Source: Eubacteriaceae bacterium
Lineage (GTDB): Bacteria > Bacillota > Clostridia > Peptostreptococcales > Anaerovoracaceae
DNA: 64,000 nucleotides
NCBI GenBank assembly: GCA_902362435.1
Contig: CABIWW010000002.1
Span: 186,001-250,000 of the forward strand
Reading direction: 5' to 3'
In this document: positions 8,552-17,050 of the stretch, one piece after another
Layout: each line of letters opens with the position of its first letter
Position numbering within the stretch: position 1 is the stretch's first letter
Program-made: the position numbers and the translations under genes
Notes under the pieces: generated by a model
The model's database searches: none
Told to the model about the DNA's origin: nothing
Seen by the model: only the letters and a program-made list of their open reading frames with translations

Positions 8552-8845
8552 TCAGCTTACCGGCGTCGCACCGTGCTCCAGGAGCAGATTTGTCAGTGCT
8601 GAAGCGCTGCTGCTGTGTGCTCTGGCGATCTGGATCCTGTTTCTTTTGGCCTCGTTCACAGCGCTCTTGACCATCTTGTGCGACACTGTGTTCGTGAGCA
8701 GTATCATCAGATCGGGAGTCCCCAGATTCTTCTTGAATCCGCTCCTCTCCTTGACAAAAACTTTCGCATCACATCCATGTTTTTCGCATATCTCTTCGTA
8801 TTGACGGACCATTCTCTCATGACCTCCGATTATTACAACACTCAT
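8552..8845 (-). CDS. DUF2325 domain protein
   Basis: A 97-residue protein matching the small DUF2325 family: it begins MSVVIIGGHERM and contains LMILLTNTVSHKMVKSAVNEAKR and a serine-rich IARAHSSSASAL. The domain is Rossmann-like with unknown biochemical function and occurs in many Clostridia. AGGAGG lies six bases before the ATG. It is a single-gene unit with its own strong promoter and a structured leader of about 170 nt. Confidence 0.8.
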   Translation of the reverse strand: MSVVIIGGHERMVRQYEEICEKHGCDAKVFVKERSGFKKNLGTPDLMILLTNTVSHKMVKSAVNEAKRNRIQIARAHSSSASALTNLLLEHGATPVS

Positions 8846-9013
8846 AAATCCCTCCTGACCATAACAGCAAAAACTGCTATTTATTTATCTGTGGTTAGCT
8901 TTCGCTAACCCACTTTTAAATATATACGGGTACTATCATCAGAAATACCCGTCCCTCTGTACCTCATGCGGATGCTTTTGACATCTCGCATCCAGTTATG
9001 TTCAACTAACTTA
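8846..9013 (-). ncRNA. Structured 5' leader of the DUF2325 gene (unknown class)
   Basis: The minus-strand leader from the promoter at 9021-9049 folds into consecutive hairpins: GGATGC/GCATCC, then ACGGGTA (8952-8946) with TACCCGT (8932-8926), then GGTTAGC-GAAA-GCTAACC (8910-8893) with a GNRA tetraloop, followed by the ribosome site. The succession of perfect helices suggests a cis-regulatory RNA. I could not match it to a riboswitch class I know. Confidence 0.4.
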
Positions 9014-9020
9014 TAGTGAC

Positions 9021-9049
9021 ATCTTACAATTATTCTGTATATTTGTCAA
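9021..9049 (-). promoter_or_regulatory. Strong sigma-A promoter for the DUF2325 gene
   Basis: On the minus strand TTGACA (9049-9044) and TAAGAT (9026-9021) with a 17-bp spacer. The remaining gap to 9434 holds a GC-rich stretch with imperfect inverted repeats (9143-9230) and no recognisable gene. Confidence 0.7.
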
Positions 9050-9434
9050 TAGCAACATGCATCAAATAATGTAAAAACTTTGTGAACTTGCTGAAACTCC
9101 CCGGTCCTGCCAGTCATATAGATCGTATGCAGCAGATCAAGATTATGACAGGTTCAGCTGCAGCCCGTGTTTGCCGGAACTCAGCTGAGCCTGCTGTAAA
9201 GCCGGAGCTGCCCGAGCCTGTCAGTCAGGCCTATGCGGCAAAGTCATGGATACAGTGATGCGCATTCGTCGCTTATTCCAGCAGCTATAAGTGTCTCACC
9301 AGTCATATCTGCAAGTTATGTTTGTATGTACGGCACGACTTCTCCGATCTTCCCGTTCCATTCGCTTATGATTTCCTGCTTTTACTTTTTATTTTATCCA
9401 GTTTCCGTGCTTCTCTCAGTTCTGTGCCGTAACG

Positions 9435-10436
9435 CTATTTTTCACATATTATACCTGCGATATCCGCTGGACTGATATTCGTTACTGACCCCTCAGGCAT
9501 CAGCGATTCGAGCCTTTCCCTGATCTGCCCGTATTCGTAGCGGCATCCTCTGAGCATCCTGCTGATCTTTGCCATATCGGCAGTGCCGAAGAAATTGCCT
9601 GTGATCTCTATATCCTCTATAACGCCTTTCTTCACATTCATACTGCAGCATACATCTCCGCCATCACATCTGCCCTGCTTCGTGATATCGAATTCCGGAT
9701 TTCTGCCGTATATGTTCTCCCAGCTGCCGAACCTGTCTATCGCGATCTCCTCCAGACGCTCGATATCCTCGGGCATGAGCTGTATGACCTGAGAATCGTC
9801 TGTGATGAACTTTGCTATTATCTTATCTCTGAATTCCGTCATCGACAGCGGATCCGTGAAATAGTCGCTGATATTGCCGACGTGCTCACGCACAGAGCTG
9901 ACCCCTTTCGACTGGAGCTTTTCCTCATTCGAGACTGTGCTCCTTTCCAGCATGTCAAGATCCGTGCTGTAAAGCAGCGATCCGTGATGAACGACGAATC
10001 CGTTACGCATATACTGTGCATTGCCGGAAACCTTCTTTCCGTCTACCATGATGTCGTTCCTGCCGTCAAAGTACGCTTCCACCCCAAGCGACTGCAGCAC
10101 CTCTATCACCGGCTCCGTATATTCCCTGAACGAGATCTGCTCAGACTGTGCGGGTGCGATGAAAGTGAACTGCCATCCGCCGAGATCTGTGAATATCGTG
10201 CCTCCGCCTGACATGCGCCTCACTACATTGATATCGTTTTCCTCCACGAAACGGCTGTTGATCTCTCTGTACGTGTTCTGGAACTTTCCTACCATCACAG
10301 TCGGCGTCGTCCTCCATATCAGAAAAACAGTCTTGTCCCTGAACGGCTTCTCTGAAGTCAGGTAATATTCCAGTGCAAAATTGTAGTATACGTCCAGCGA
10401 ATCGTTTTCTATGTAAATGTAGTTATTTTCTTCCAT
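9435..10436 (-). CDS. lplA: Lipoate-protein ligase A, copy 1
   Basis: A 333-residue LplA-type enzyme that activates lipoate (or octanoate) with ATP and attaches it to lysines of lipoyl domains. Seen: the N-terminal catalytic domain with VVRRMSGGGTIFTDLGGWQFTF (the RRxSGGG lipoate-binding loop), VSGNAQYMRNGFVVHHGSLL, and a C-terminal small domain (GSWENIYGRNPEFDITKQGR onward). The start at 10436 has GAGGAGG upstream and overlaps the lipA stop by 14 bases. It is the last gene of the acetoin dehydrogenase-lipoylation run. Confidence 0.9.
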   Translation of the reverse strand: MEENNYIYIENDSLDVYYNFALEYYLTSEKPFRDKTVFLIWRTTPTVMVGKFQNTYREINSRFVEENDINVVRRMSGGGTIFTDLGGWQFTFIAPAQSEQISFREYTEPVIEVLQSLGVEAYFDGRNDIMVDGKKVSGNAQYMRNGFVVHHGSLLYSTDLDMLERSTVSNEEKLQSKGVSSVREHVGNISDYFTDPLSMTEFRDKIIAKFITDDSQVIQLMPEDIERLEEIAIDRFGSWENIYGRNPEFDITKQGRCDGGDVCCSMNVKKGVIEDIEITGNFFGTADMAKISRMLRGCRYEYGQIRERLESLMPEGSVTNISPADIAGIICEK

Positions 10437-11265
10437 AGCTAAGAGCCTCCTCTGCGTGGTATGAGCTGCGTACAAGCGTACCGCTCGCCACGTATGCGAA
10501 TCCTTTCTCTTCTCCCGCTTTTCGGTACTCGTCAAAGACCTCCTCCGAAATGTATTCCTGCACCGGCAGATGATCCTCTGTCGGCTGCATGTACTGCCCT
10601 ATCGTCAGGATATCGCAGTTTGTCTCTCTCACGTCATCCATCAGCGCCAGCACTTCCTCTTTCGTCTCTCCCAGTCCCACCATGATGCCTGTTTTCGTCA
10701 GCACATCAGGACGCATTTCCTTTGCTCTCTGCAGGACTCGCAGCGACCTGTCATAGTTCGCCTCAGGTCTTGCCTCGCTGTAAAGTCTCGGAACCGTCTC
10801 TATGTTGTGGTTAAGTACATCCGGCTCGGCATCCATCACGATCTTCAGCGCTTCCAGGCTTCCCCTGAGATCCGGGATCAACACTTCCACCGTTATGTCT
10901 TCCGAATAATGGCGAAGTGCCCGGATCGTCGCTGCAAACTGCTCTGCACCGCCGTTTTTGAGATCATCTCTCGTAACGCTCGTGACCACCACATGTTTGA
11001 GCCCCATCAACGCTGCGGCCTTTGCTATCCTCTCAGGTTCGTGAGGATCCACCTTTTCCGCATCGCCGTTCATGATGTTGCAAAACCTGCAGTTTCTGGT
11101 GCACTGACTGCCGAGGATCATGAATGTGGCGGTTTTGCGCCTGAAGCATTCACCCATGTTCGGACAGCTCGCCGCACTGCAGACTGTATTCAGCCTGTAT
11201 ACATCAAGCATCTTTCTGACATTGTCCACATCATTCTGATTGTATCTTACTCTGACCTGCCCCAT
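10423..11265 (-). CDS. lipA: Lipoyl synthase (radical SAM)
   Basis: A 280-residue LipA that inserts two sulfurs into protein-bound octanoyl groups. The auxiliary Fe-S cluster motif is CSAASCPNMGEC and the radical-SAM cluster motif is CTRNCRFC; VVTSVTRDDLKNGGAEQFA and the C-terminal VRSSYHAEE serine motif complete the signature. Length is normal for the family. It lies between an orphan lipoyl-domain gene and a lipoate ligase, so both scavenging and de novo steps are encoded together. Whether the adjacent ligases supply octanoyl groups is not clear; no LipB/LipM is seen here. Confidence 0.95.
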   Translation of the reverse strand: MGQVRVRYNQNDVDNVRKMLDVYRLNTVCSAASCPNMGECFRRKTATFMILGSQCTRNCRFCNIMNGDAEKVDPHEPERIAKAAALMGLKHVVVTSVTRDDLKNGGAEQFAATIRALRHYSEDITVEVLIPDLRGSLEALKIVMDAEPDVLNHNIETVPRLYSEARPEANYDRSLRVLQRAKEMRPDVLTKTGIMVGLGETKEEVLALMDDVRETNCDILTIGQYMQPTEDHLPVQEYISEEVFDEYRKAGEEKGFAYVASGTLVRSSYHAEEALSYGRK

Positions 11266-11293
11266 AACTCACACCTCTTGCGCGTCTGCGCCT

Positions 11294-11530
11294 TTATGCC
11301 TTGTCTATCACTGCCACGACTGCCCCAACATTTACAGCAGAGCCTTCATCGAAGCACATCTCCGAAAGGACTCCGTCGGCGGTAGCCTCCACCTCGCATA
11401 CGACTTTGTCGGTCTCTATCTCAAAGATCGGTTCGCCGCTTGTCACCTGCTCACCCTTTCCCTTGAGCCACGATACGAGGACTCCGTTTTTCATGTTGTT
11501 GCTCAACTTTGGCATATAAATGTTTTCCAT
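11294..11530 (-). CDS. Stand-alone lipoyl-domain protein
   Basis: A 78-residue single biotinyl/lipoyl domain: MENIYMPKLSNNMKNGVLVSWL at the start and EIETDKVVCEVEA with the acceptor Lys42. Lipoyl domains normally sit at the N terminus of E2 or E3; both of those in this operon already have one, so this free domain is extra. It is 28 bp upstream of lipA and could be a mobile acyl carrier or lipoyl-assembly scaffold; both are inference. It differs from GcvH, which is longer. Confidence 0.85.
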   Translation of the reverse strand: MENIYMPKLSNNMKNGVLVSWLKGKGEQVTSGEPIFEIETDKVVCEVEATADGVLSEMCFDEGSAVNVGAVVAVIDKA

Positions 11531-11545
11531 CTCATACCTCTCTAT

Positions 11546-12475
11546 CTATATAAACATCTTAGTGTTGTTTTCAAGTATCTCTCTGACGTATTTCTCGGAA
11601 TATCTGTGTCCCACATATTCCTTTTCCAGAACTTCCTCTCTGATAACATCGAGCGGGGAGCCTGCGAAATCCGTCTCTATTTTTCGTATTATGCCTTTTT
11701 CAACGAAAAACTCTATATCAAAAATTTTTCCTCCGAAAAAGCACCGTTCCCTTGCTGAAAATTTAGGCGATCTGCCTATCACCCAGTCCCAGCTGCTGAA
11801 TTTGCCGGTCTGGCTTTCTATCAGGCGCTTTTCTTCTTCGCTGAGGACGATCTCTTCGCCGCCTCTGCAGAAGTAGTCCGCTATGTATTTTTTGAATTCC
11901 TCCGCTGTGACGTCCAGGTATTTCCGGATGTTCACAACGCTGCTCTTTACTGATTTTGTAGCCTTCGAGCTGTATGACGAGCTGTCGGACTTGAGATATT
12001 TTCTCAGTTTTTCAAGGTCAGCGTCAAAGAGCAATGTGCCATGATGTATGATTTTTTTTCCTTTGATTATCTGAGCATTACCTGAAATCTTATCGTCCAT
12101 TATGACTATATCGCTCTTGTTACGCTTAGATGCAGAGACTCCGAGTGAATGCAGCATTTCGATGACAGGAGAGAGGAACTCGTCATACTGGTCGGCGGCG
12201 TCCATATCAAAATCACGGATCACACTGAAATTGATATTGCCTCTGTCGTGAAAGACAGCTCCGCCGCCTGAATTGCGTCTTGCCAGAACTATACCGTCTG
12301 CCATCGCCTCATCCACATTCACTTCCTCGAAGATGTTCTGATTTCTTCCGACTACTACGGAATCCTCATTCGTCCAGATGATGAAGCAGTCATCGTCCGC
12401 CGCATTCCGGCACAGGTACTCTTCGAGAGCCAGGTTGTAAAACACGTTTTGATTATCACTTATCAGCCATTTCAT
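11546..12475 (-). CDS. lplA: Lipoate-protein ligase A, copy 2
   Basis: A 309-residue paralogue of the ligase at 9435-10436. It keeps VLARRNSGGGAVFHDRGNINFSVI, ISGNAQIIKGKKIIHHGTLLF and SSWDWVIGRSPKFSARER. The clear sequence divergence between the two ligases suggests different acceptor or acyl specificities. It lies 92 bp after the E3 gene and 15 bp before the orphan lipoyl-domain gene. Confidence 0.9.
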   Translation of the reverse strand: MKWLISDNQNVFYNLALEEYLCRNAADDDCFIIWTNEDSVVVGRNQNIFEEVNVDEAMADGIVLARRNSGGGAVFHDRGNINFSVIRDFDMDAADQYDEFLSPVIEMLHSLGVSASKRNKSDIVIMDDKISGNAQIIKGKKIIHHGTLLFDADLEKLRKYLKSDSSSYSSKATKSVKSSVVNIRKYLDVTAEEFKKYIADYFCRGGEEIVLSEEEKRLIESQTGKFSSWDWVIGRSPKFSARERCFFGGKIFDIEFFVEKGIIRKIETDFAGSPLDVIREEVLEKEYVGHRYSEKYVREILENNTKMFI

Positions 12476-12567
12476 ATCCCTGCAAAACCTTTCTTTGTCA
12501 GTTTATGTTATGTTTGTCTTGCTTTGTCTTTGTCTGTCTGTTTTTGACGTTATTCGTCTATTTGCGA

Positions 12568-14313
12568 TTAAAAATGTATCGCTCTTCCATCCACGGCATG
12601 CATAGCTTCGTGCATGATTTCTGATACTGTAGGATGCGGATGTATAGCCATCGCAACTTCCTCTGCAGTGCTTTCAAGCTTCATTGCAACTACTGCCTCT
12701 GCGATCATGTCTGTAGCGTGGATGCAGTAAAGATGCACGCCTACGATCTCGCCGTACTTGGCTTCTGCGATCACCTTTACAAGTCCTCTTTCCTCTCCTG
12801 CTACCTTGGCTTTGCCGTTTGCCATGAGAGGGAACTTGCCGACTTTGATCTTGCCGTATTTCTCTGCAGCCTGCTTTTCTGTAAGTCCTACGCTTGCGAT
12901 CTCAGGCTGGATGTAAATAGCGCTCGGGATCTTGCTGTAATCCATTACTGCCTTTTCACCGCAGATATTTTCTACTGCTACGATACCTTCCATCGAAGCT
13001 GTATGCGCGAGCATCGCCTTGCCGTTCACATCGCCTATCGCATATACACCGTCAACCGAGGTCTTGAGCATCTCGTCTGTAACGATAGCGCCTCTTTCAG
13101 TCTTGATGCCGAGAGCTTCAGTATCTATGCCTGCAAGGCTAGGTCCTCTGCCGACTGCCATCAGCACCTGCTCTGCAGGGAGCTCCTGTACTTTGCCGTC
13201 CTTCTCGAACCTGACGCTGTCTGCAGTGATCTCAGTAACCTTTGCACTGGTGTAAATATCGATGCCGAGCTCTTTCAGGTGACCTGTCACCTGAGTAGTG
13301 ATCTCTTCGTCCACCATAGGAAGTATGCGGTCGAGGAATTCGACTACGCTCACCTTTACGCCTATAGTAGCGAGGAAGTATGCGAATTCTATACCGATGA
13401 CTCCGCCGCCGATGACTACCATCGATTCCGGTGCTTCGTCTATGTCGAGCATCTCCGTGCTTGTCAGCACTGTAGCTTCAGGTGATATCTCTATCGGCAG
13501 GCTCTTTGCCTGTGAACCTGTTGCAATGATCACATTTGCTGCCGTTATCTTCTTGCCGCCTACTTCAACTGTGTGCGGATCGATCAGCTTTCCTTCGCCG
13601 TTTTCGATCACTGCGCCGTTTCCTTTGAGCAGCCCCTGAACACCGCCTACCAGCTGGCTGACTACGTTCTTCTTTCTGGCCTGCACTTTCTTGAGATCGA
13701 GTGCTGCTGACGATGTGTCAACGTCCACTACTCCGAACTGTGCGCTTTCCTTGACTTCCTTGAGAGCCTCTGCGCTTCTGAGGAGTGCCTTCGTAGGGAT
13801 GCAGCCGACATTGAGGCATGTGCCGCCGAAATGTTCTTTCTCGATGATCACTGTCTTCTTGCCCATCTGTGCCGCCTTGATCGCTGCCACGTATCCGCCC
13901 GGGCCGCCGCCGATGACTGCGATATCGTAATCGTAGCCTGCGCCGTCTGATGCTTTGTCTTCTGTTTTCTCAGCCTTTGCAGGAGCTGCTTCAGCTGCCG
14001 GCGCCGCTGCGCTGTCTGATGCGTTGTCGCCAAGCTGTGCCAGTGAATCGGCGATCAGATCGTCGATGTTCTCATCGGCGTCTCCAACGATCGCGATCGG
14101 GAGAGTCACAGGGATCTTGTCGCCTGCCTCGATGAAAAGCTTTCTTACCACGCCATCCTGCGTTGCTTCTATATCCATGTTAGTCTTGTCTGTCTCGACA
14201 GAGAAGAGAGGCTCGCCTTTTGCAACGGCTTCGCCCTCTGCCTTGTACCATTCGACAAGCTTTCCTTCGCTCATATTAAAGCCCAGTTTGGGCATTATGA
14301 TTACTTCTGCCAT
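12568..14313 (-). CDS. acoL: Dihydrolipoyl dehydrogenase (E3) with N-terminal lipoyl domain
   Basis: A 581-residue flavoprotein that reoxidises dihydrolipoamide with NAD+. Residues 1-80 are a lipoyl domain (SVETDKTNMDI, Lys43), followed by an Ala/Glu-rich linker (~95-125). The E3 core has the FAD motif IAVIGGGPGGYVAAI, redox disulfide GGTCLNVGCIPTKALL, NAD motif VVIGGGVIGIEFA and the C-terminal HPHPTVSEIMHEA catalytic histidine segment. The start at 14313 follows AAAGGATC. A fused lipoyl domain on E3 is known in Gram-positive complexes. It is the fourth gene of the aco operon. Confidence 0.93.
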   Translation of the reverse strand: MAEVIIMPKLGFNMSEGKLVEWYKAEGEAVAKGEPLFSVETDKTNMDIEATQDGVVRKLFIEAGDKIPVTLPIAIVGDADENIDDLIADSLAQLGDNASDSAAAPAAEAAPAKAEKTEDKASDGAGYDYDIAVIGGGPGGYVAAIKAAQMGKKTVIIEKEHFGGTCLNVGCIPTKALLRSAEALKEVKESAQFGVVDVDTSSAALDLKKVQARKKNVVSQLVGGVQGLLKGNGAVIENGEGKLIDPHTVEVGGKKITAANVIIATGSQAKSLPIEISPEATVLTSTEMLDIDEAPESMVVIGGGVIGIEFAYFLATIGVKVSVVEFLDRILPMVDEEITTQVTGHLKELGIDIYTSAKVTEITADSVRFEKDGKVQELPAEQVLMAVGRGPSLAGIDTEALGIKTERGAIVTDEMLKTSVDGVYAIGDVNGKAMLAHTASMEGIVAVENICGEKAVMDYSKIPSAIYIQPEIASVGLTEKQAAEKYGKIKVGKFPLMANGKAKVAGEERGLVKVIAEAKYGEIVGVHLYCIHATDMIAEAVVAMKLESTAEEVAMAIHPHPTVSEIMHEAMHAVDGRAIHF

Positions 14314-14334
14314 TTTTGATCCTTTCATCTATTT

Positions 14335-14432
14335 GTCGATCGTAGATCGACATTAAGGTTACACCCTTGCGGTGTTTCATTAGTGTGTCGGCGATAAGCC
14401 GACATTAAGGTTATCCCCGCCAGGGGGTTCAT
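14335..14432 (-). repeat. Tandem two-hairpin element in the E2-E3 intercistronic region
   Basis: Two copies, 52 bp apart, of the same architecture. On the plus strand each has a hairpin (GTCGATCGTAGATCGAC at 14335-14351; GTCGGCGATAAGCCGAC at 14387-14403), then the identical ATTAAGGTTA, then a second hairpin (CACC-CTTGC-GGTG; CCCC-GCC-AGGGG) and TTCAT. Stems differ but pair, which is covariation between the two copies. It is transcribed within the operon, just before the E3 ribosome site. Confidence 0.6.
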
Positions 14433-14456
14433 CTGCTTTTTCCGGTGTAATCGGAT

Positions 14457-14577
14457 CAGACTTATAAATGCACCCGTTCATATATGGAAGTTCAGGATGT
14501 TAACACATCTGTTTAAATTACTCATGACCACTAAGTACAATTAAAAAGGAGAAAAAACATTGTCATTTATAAGTCTG
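14457..14577. repeat. 121-bp element with 14-bp perfect terminal inverted repeats
   Basis: CAGACTTATAAATG at 14457-14470 is exactly inverted at 14564-14577 (CATTTATAAGTCTG), immediately after the E2 stop codon. There is no coding potential inside. It could be a small non-autonomous mobile element or a long intercistronic hairpin. Confidence 0.45.
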
Positions 14578-14591
14578 TCTCATACACTCTT

Positions 14592-16016
14592 CTATACCAT
14601 CAAGCTAATTGGGTTTTCCAGTAAGTTCTTGACATTTGTAACAAACTGTGCAGCCAGCAGGCCATCGATTATTCTGTGGTCTACAGTGAGCTGGATGTTC
14701 ATCATCGGCTTGATCTGTATTTCCTTGGTTCCGTCTTCCTTAGTGACAACGAACGGCTCGTCCTTTGTCGAGCTGATCGACAGTATGCCCACTTCAGGAG
14801 GATTGATGATAGCTGTAAAGTTTTCTATGCCGAACATGCCGAGGTTCGAGATCGTGAATGTTCCGCCCGCATATTCGTCAACTGCAAGCTTTCCGGCTCT
14901 CGCCTTGTCGAACAGCGGCGTTGATGCCTTCGAGATCTCCACTACGCTCATGTCCTGTGAATTCTTGATATTCGGTACGATCAGTCCTGTCGGTGACGCT
15001 ACCGCTATACCAAGGTTGATGCTCTTGTATCTTTCTATAGTCTCGCCTACGAGCGATGAATTCATTTCAGGATACTTTTTCAGTGTCATGATGACAGCCT
15101 TTGCGATGAAGTCTGTAACTGACGTCTTCTTGTCCTGTACCTCGTTGACCTTTTTTCTGAGAGCCAGCACGTCTTCCATGTTGACTTTCTGTGTGAAGTA
15201 AAGGTGCGGAGCAGTGAATTTGCTCTCGGCCAGTCTGTCGCCGATGACCTTTCGCACGCCTGCATAAGGAACCTTTTCTCCGATCTCCTTACCGTCAGGG
15301 GTGATCTCGCCTGCGCCTGCATGTGCCTGATCTTCTGCGGCAGCAACTGCCTTTTTCGCTGCAGCGATAACTTTTTCCACGTCTTCCTTCATGATCTTGC
15401 CGTTCACGCCGCTGCCCCTGATGTCTGCGAGGTCGATGCCCTCTGCCTTTGCCATAGCTGCTGCAACAGGTGTCGCCTTGACCTTGTTCGATGCAAGGTA
15501 TTCAAGGATGTCCTTTTCACAGATACCGCCCTGCCATCCTGTTCCTTCGATAGTCAGATCTTCGACAGCCAGGTCATTCTCTGCAGCCACTCTTCTCGCT
15601 CTAGGCGTGATCTTGATCACACCGTCTGCTGTCTTTGGAGCTGCTGCAGGAGTCTTTGCTTCAGCCGGAGCCTCAGCCTGTTCCGCTGCCGCAGCTGCTT
15701 CGTCAACATCACTGACATCTGCTCCGCCGGCCGCGAGCTGCGCCTTTGCATCTGCAACTGCAGCACTGACGTCTTCATCCGCAGAACCGATGACTGCGAT
15801 TGGCAGAGTTACAGGGATCTGATCCCCTTCCTCGATGAGCAGCTTCTTAACGACGCCGTCAGATGTCGCTTCTATATCCATGTTGGTTTTATCTGTTTCT
15901 ACTGAAAAAAGAGGCTCTCCCTTTGTGATCTCTTCGCCTTCGCTTTTATACCACTGTACCAGCTTACCATCGTTCATATTGAATCCGAGTTTCGGCATTA
16001 TTATGATTTCTGCCAT
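14592..16016 (-). CDS. acoC: Dihydrolipoamide acyltransferase (E2) of acetoin/2-oxoacid dehydrogenase complex
   Basis: A 474-residue E2 that takes the acetyl group from E1 on its lipoyl arm and passes it to CoA. Order: lipoyl domain (1-80, SVETDKTNMDI, Lys43), Ala/Glu-rich linker, E1/E3-binding domain (~135-170, ITPRARRVAAENDLAV), second linker, catalytic domain (~235-474) with VPYAGVRKVIGDRL and the active-site DHRIIDGLLAAQF. The lipoyl domains of E2 and E3 are nearly identical in their first 45 residues, indicating duplication. It is 15 bp downstream of the E1 beta gene. Confidence 0.92.
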   Translation of the reverse strand: MAEIIIMPKLGFNMNDGKLVQWYKSEGEEITKGEPLFSVETDKTNMDIEATSDGVVKKLLIEEGDQIPVTLPIAVIGSADEDVSAAVADAKAQLAAGGADVSDVDEAAAAAEQAEAPAEAKTPAAAPKTADGVIKITPRARRVAAENDLAVEDLTIEGTGWQGGICEKDILEYLASNKVKATPVAAAMAKAEGIDLADIRGSGVNGKIMKEDVEKVIAAAKKAVAAAEDQAHAGAGEITPDGKEIGEKVPYAGVRKVIGDRLAESKFTAPHLYFTQKVNMEDVLALRKKVNEVQDKKTSVTDFIAKAVIMTLKKYPEMNSSLVGETIERYKSINLGIAVASPTGLIVPNIKNSQDMSVVEISKASTPLFDKARAGKLAVDEYAGGTFTISNLGMFGIENFTAIINPPEVGILSISSTKDEPFVVTKEDGTKEIQIKPMMNIQLTVDHRIIDGLLAAQFVTNVKNLLENPISLMV

Positions 16017-16031
16017 TGTACCTCTCCTCTC

Positions 16032-17012
16032 TTATTTGAAATATGTCTTGACTTTTTCGTATACCTTTTCTGCTGACGGAATGAGAGGGAACTCGAGCGC
16101 CGGGCTGAACGGAAGCGGCACGTTAGGGTTGTTTACTCTTCCGCACGGTGCATCGAGATAGTAGAACACGTCATCCGCGATAGCTGCTGCGATCTCTGCA
16201 CCTACGCCGCATCTCTCATAATCCTCGTCGGCAACGATGAGCTTGCCTGTCTTCTTTACTGATTCGATTACAGTTTCCTTGTCGAGCGGAACCAGCGTCC
16301 TGAGGTCGATGATCTCGCAGTCGATGCCTTCCTTCGCAAGTCTTTCAGCTGCTTCTTCCGACTTCATCACCATCGAAGATGTAGCTACGATAGTGATGTC
16401 CTTTCCTTCTCTTGCGATCCTTGCCTTGCCGAACGGGATAGGATCTACATTTTCCTCAACTTCGAATTTCTTGTTATATACCATTTTATGTTCCAGGAAG
16501 ATAACAGGGTCGTCGTCTCTGATAGCTGTCTTGAGCAGTCCTGCCGCTTCAGTCGCTGTTGACGGGAGTACCACCTTTGCTCCAGGGAAGTGTGCAGCCA
16601 TAGACTGTATCGACTGTGAATGCTGTGCTGCTGACGATCTGCCTGCGCCTATAGGGCATCTGATGGTCATAGGTACGTTAGCCTGTCCACCGGACATATA
16701 TCTGATCTTTGTCATCTGGTTGAAGACCTGATCGCCCGCAACGAGCAGGAAGTCTGAGAACATCAGCTCGATGACAGGTCTGAGACCTGTCAGTGCCATA
16801 CCTACGCCCATACCTACAAAGCCCTGTTCTGAAATCGGAGTATCCTTTACTCTGAGGTCGCCGTATTTTTCCAGCAGACCTACTGTACACTTGAAGTTTC
16901 CGCCGATGAATCCGATGTCCTCTCCAAGCTGAACTATATTTTTATCTCTTGCCATTTCCTGATCCAGTGCATTGCATATTGCCTGTGCATATGTCATTTC
17001 TTTCTTTGCCAT
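16032..17012 (-). CDS. acoB: E1 beta subunit, acetoin dehydrogenase-type
   Basis: A 326-residue transketolase-like beta subunit that forms half of the thiamine-diphosphate site with E1 alpha. Seen: MTYAQAICNALDQEMARD, the LGEDIGFIGG glutamate region that activates ThDP, DTPISEQGFVGMGVGMAL and GRVNNPNVPLPFSPALE. Length is typical. The dedicated AcoR/sigma-54 control favours acetoin as the substrate over pyruvate or branched-chain oxoacids, although the subunits alone do not decide this. Confidence 0.9.
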   Translation of the reverse strand: MAKKEMTYAQAICNALDQEMARDKNIVQLGEDIGFIGGNFKCTVGLLEKYGDLRVKDTPISEQGFVGMGVGMALTGLRPVIELMFSDFLLVAGDQVFNQMTKIRYMSGGQANVPMTIRCPIGAGRSSAAQHSQSIQSMAAHFPGAKVVLPSTATEAAGLLKTAIRDDDPVIFLEHKMVYNKKFEVEENVDPIPFGKARIAREGKDITIVATSSMVMKSEEAAERLAKEGIDCEIIDLRTLVPLDKETVIESVKKTGKLIVADEDYERCGVGAEIAAAIADDVFYYLDAPCGRVNNPNVPLPFSPALEFPLIPSAEKVYEKVKTYFK

Positions 17013-17050
17013 TTTAAAATTTCTCCTTTCCGGTGCTTTCCGTGAATCGA

